DNA of 64,000 nt, taken from assembly GCA_009780185.1 (NCBI GenBank), contig WRAN01000001.1, positions 1 to 64,000 of the forward strand, written 5' to 3'. The translations under genes were made by a program, and so were the position numbers. The notes beneath the pieces were generated by a model. It was not told the origin of the DNA, searched no databases, and was given only the letters and a program-made list of their open reading frames with translations. This DNA is from Defluviitaleaceae bacterium (GTDB taxonomy: Bacteria > Bacillota > Clostridia > Lachnospirales > WQUN01). Of the stretch, positions 62,724-64,000 are shown piece after piece; position 1 is the first letter of the stretch; every line of letters begins with the position of its first letter.

Positions 62724-62996
62724 TTAAACAAGATATTGTATAAAGTTGTTAAGAATCGGATTGGGGAAAAGAATAATAATAGATACAACCAAGCCATAAA
62801 TACCACCGGTTTCAGCCATCGCAAGACTTGCAAACATGGCGGTAGTAATAGGGCCGCGGGCCTCCGGCTGGCGTGCTATTGCATCAATAGCAACACAGGC
62901 AATTCTGGCCTGGGTAAATGTGGTTGCAAATCCGTTAAATATGGCGATAGTGCTGGTAATATAGGCAACTATCATTACTGCTGCTACAGGATTCAT
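62724..62996 (-). CDS. atpE: ATP synthase c subunit with sodium-type ion site
   Basis: 90 residues in two helices joined by the polar loop ARQPEARG. Gln29, Glu62, Thr63 and Tyr67 fall at exactly the spacing of the sodium-binding Gln32, Glu65, Ser66 and Tyr70 in the Ilyobacter c ring (offset 3); the helix reads MAETGGIYGLVVS. Proton c rings usually lack the Gln and the hydroxyl residue after Glu. Sodium coupling is therefore predicted. GGAGGA precedes the ATG. Confidence 0.93.
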   Translation of the reverse strand: MNPVAAVMIVAYITSTIAIFNGFATTFTQARIACVAIDAIARQPEARGPITTAMFASLAMAETGGIYGLVVSIIILFPNPILNNFIQYLV

Positions 62997-63018
62997 ATGT
63001 GATTCCTCCTAGGAAAAT

Positions 63019-63708
63019 TTAGTCTTCAGAAACAGCAAGCCCTAAATAAGTAAGGCTTAAAACAGTAAATACAAAAGCTTGCATTGCCCCAGATATAACA
63101 TCAAAGTAAGCATGAAGCACAACAGGCAAAAACATAGCAACTACAGTAGGTGTAAGGGCATAAACAAGGCTAACCAAAATCATACCGCCAAGTACATTCC
63201 CAAATAAACGGAAACTAAGTGAAATCGGCCGGGATAACTCCCCAAGGATATTTATCGGAAGAAATAAAAAAAACGGCTTAAAGAATTTACTAATATAATC
63301 CCATCCCCGATACCAAACCCCTACTGCTTGCATCAAGACAACAGTAATAATGGCAAGTGATAAAGGCACAGTCCAATCCGCGGTAGGAGGCCTTACAAAC
63401 CACACAACCCCACTCATATTGGAAAGAAGTAAAAATGAAAACACCGTAAAAAACCAGCCCCCAACCCAGCTAAGCTTGGCCCCAGCGCTGCCCGCCACAA
63501 AGTTTTCGAACATTTCCACAATAAGCTCAACAAAATTTTGAAACCCGGTAGGTATTTCCTTAAACTTAGAAAGCTTAATTCGAACAACCACAGCAAAAAT
63601 AATAAGAATAAGCATGATCCCAGCCATTGAAAAGGTTGTATCGGTAATCCAAATATCAATTGAGCCAATGGTTATGACTCGGTGTACATTAAGATCAAAA
63701 TCTAGCAA
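63019..63708 (-). CDS. atpB: ATP synthase a subunit
   Basis: 229 residues from TTG 63708, with AGGTG just upstream and no in-frame ATG near. Five or six transmembrane helices; the essential Arg lies in LSFRLFGNVLGGM, and the C-terminal channel helix reads YFDVISGAMQAFVFTVLSLTYLGLA. It forms the ion half-channels against the c ring. 8 nt after atpI. Confidence 0.93.
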   Translation of the reverse strand: MLDFDLNVHRVITIGSIDIWITDTTFSMAGIMLILIIFAVVVRIKLSKFKEIPTGFQNFVELIVEMFENFVAGSAGAKLSWVGGWFFTVFSFLLLSNMSGVVWFVRPPTADWTVPLSLAIITVVLMQAVGVWYRGWDYISKFFKPFFLFLPINILGELSRPISLSFRLFGNVLGGMILVSLVYALTPTVVAMFLPVVLHAYFDVISGAMQAFVFTVLSLTYLGLAVSED

Positions 63709-63716
63709 GCCATCAC

Positions 63717-63995
63717 CTACTCCGTTTCTTTAGTAGTTACAGTATCGCCATCTTTATCTTTAATAAAAAATTTAAGGGCATAACTTGCAATAGGCATAGA
63801 CAAAAGCCCAAGAACAGCTCCAAGAAACTCTACAAAAGGAATAAAATGCGCAGCAACTAATACAAGCCCCGTCAACAAAAACCTAGCAAAATACATAAGC
63901 CCTGTATATCCGCCAACACCGTTTTCCATACTGGATGCACGAGTAACAGCATGCTTAAGCAATAAAACCTTGCAGATATTCAAAATCCCAGCCAT
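63717..63995 (-). CDS. atpI: ATP synthase protein I, possibly incomplete at the window edge
   Basis: 92 residues from ATG 63995, only 5 nt inside the window. The frame stays open to the edge, so the true start may lie outside. Four hydrophobic segments would be expected; visible are ICKVLLLKHAVTRA, LMYFARFLLTGLVLVAAHF, EFLGAVLGLLSMPIASYALKFF. AtpI helps assemble the c ring and in some species carries Mg. Identification rests on position before atpB and on the Y-F-A-R-F-L/alanine-rich pattern. Confidence 0.75.
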   Translation of the reverse strand: MAGILNICKVLLLKHAVTRASSMENGVGGYTGLMYFARFLLTGLVLVAAHFIPFVEFLGAVLGLLSMPIASYALKFFIKDKDGDTVTTKETE

Positions 63996-64000
63996 AACCA

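Overview
The window reads as a chromosomal segment of an anaerobic, low-to-mid GC Gram-positive bacterium of class Clostridia, probably Lachnospirales-like. The evidence is a canonical Spo0A, SLH and sortase-type surface proteins, lipoboxes, AGGAGG ribosome sites, Clostridia-type LytTR systems, and a complete F-type ATP synthase operon whose c subunit carries a sodium-type ion site. No tRNA, rRNA, CRISPR array or transposase gene is visible.

Layout. 1-2.4 kb: end of an AbrB-like regulator, a TIR-transmembrane-Sel1 fusion, and a small membrane protein. 2.5-9.1 kb: phosphoglucomutase, a glycolipid-type GT4 glycosyltransferase and a heterodimeric ABC exporter. 9.1-11.3 kb: argCJ behind two ARG boxes. 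11.3-16.9 kb: an AraC regulator divergent from a glycan uptake cluster (binding protein, PL22-like propeller, two permeases, no ATPase). 17-22 kb: an AgrA/AgrC-like two-component pair, a WG-repeat lipoprotein and an SLH protein. 22.3-28.3 kb: a GH35 beta-galactosidase divergent from a UroD-like protein, then alaS. 28.6-37.4 kb: an accessory region on the minus strand with a copper-amine-oxidase-N lipoprotein, Nudix genes, a phosphotransferase gene split by an amber codon, an orphan antitoxin with a truncated toxin, inverted-repeat elements, and an XRE/PLDc_N/ABC operon. 37.6-45.3 kb: LytTR, DUF3021 and a 2260-residue beta-helix surface protein behind an 11-bp repeat operator. 45.4-56.8 kb: spo0A, an S41 protease, a metalloprotease-like protein, an XRE regulator, secG, a cyclic-diphosphoglycerate-synthetase-like GTPase, a DUF2130 protein, an iron alcohol dehydrogenase, mltG and an ABC-F protein. 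56.8-64 kb: atpIBEFHAGDC on the minus strand.

The most unusual items are: (1) a dispersed family of about 165-bp intergenic elements with terminal inverted repeats and several hairpins that keep pairing while changing sequence; (2) an ATP synthase alpha subunit with an extra C-terminal domain of about 180 residues next to a sodium-type c subunit; (3) the LytTR-DUF3021-giant adhesin unit with phased 11-bp repeats at its promoter; (4) an in-frame UAG splitting a phosphotransferase; and (5) repeat elements that supply the C-terminal codons of neighbouring proteins.

Working together: PgcA could feed glucose-1-phosphate toward the lipid glucosyltransferase. The PL22-like and GH35 proteins and the LplB/YtcP-type permeases suggest use of pectin or galactan oligosaccharides. 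The LytTR, SLH, lipoprotein and LPxSG proteins point to a regulated cell surface.
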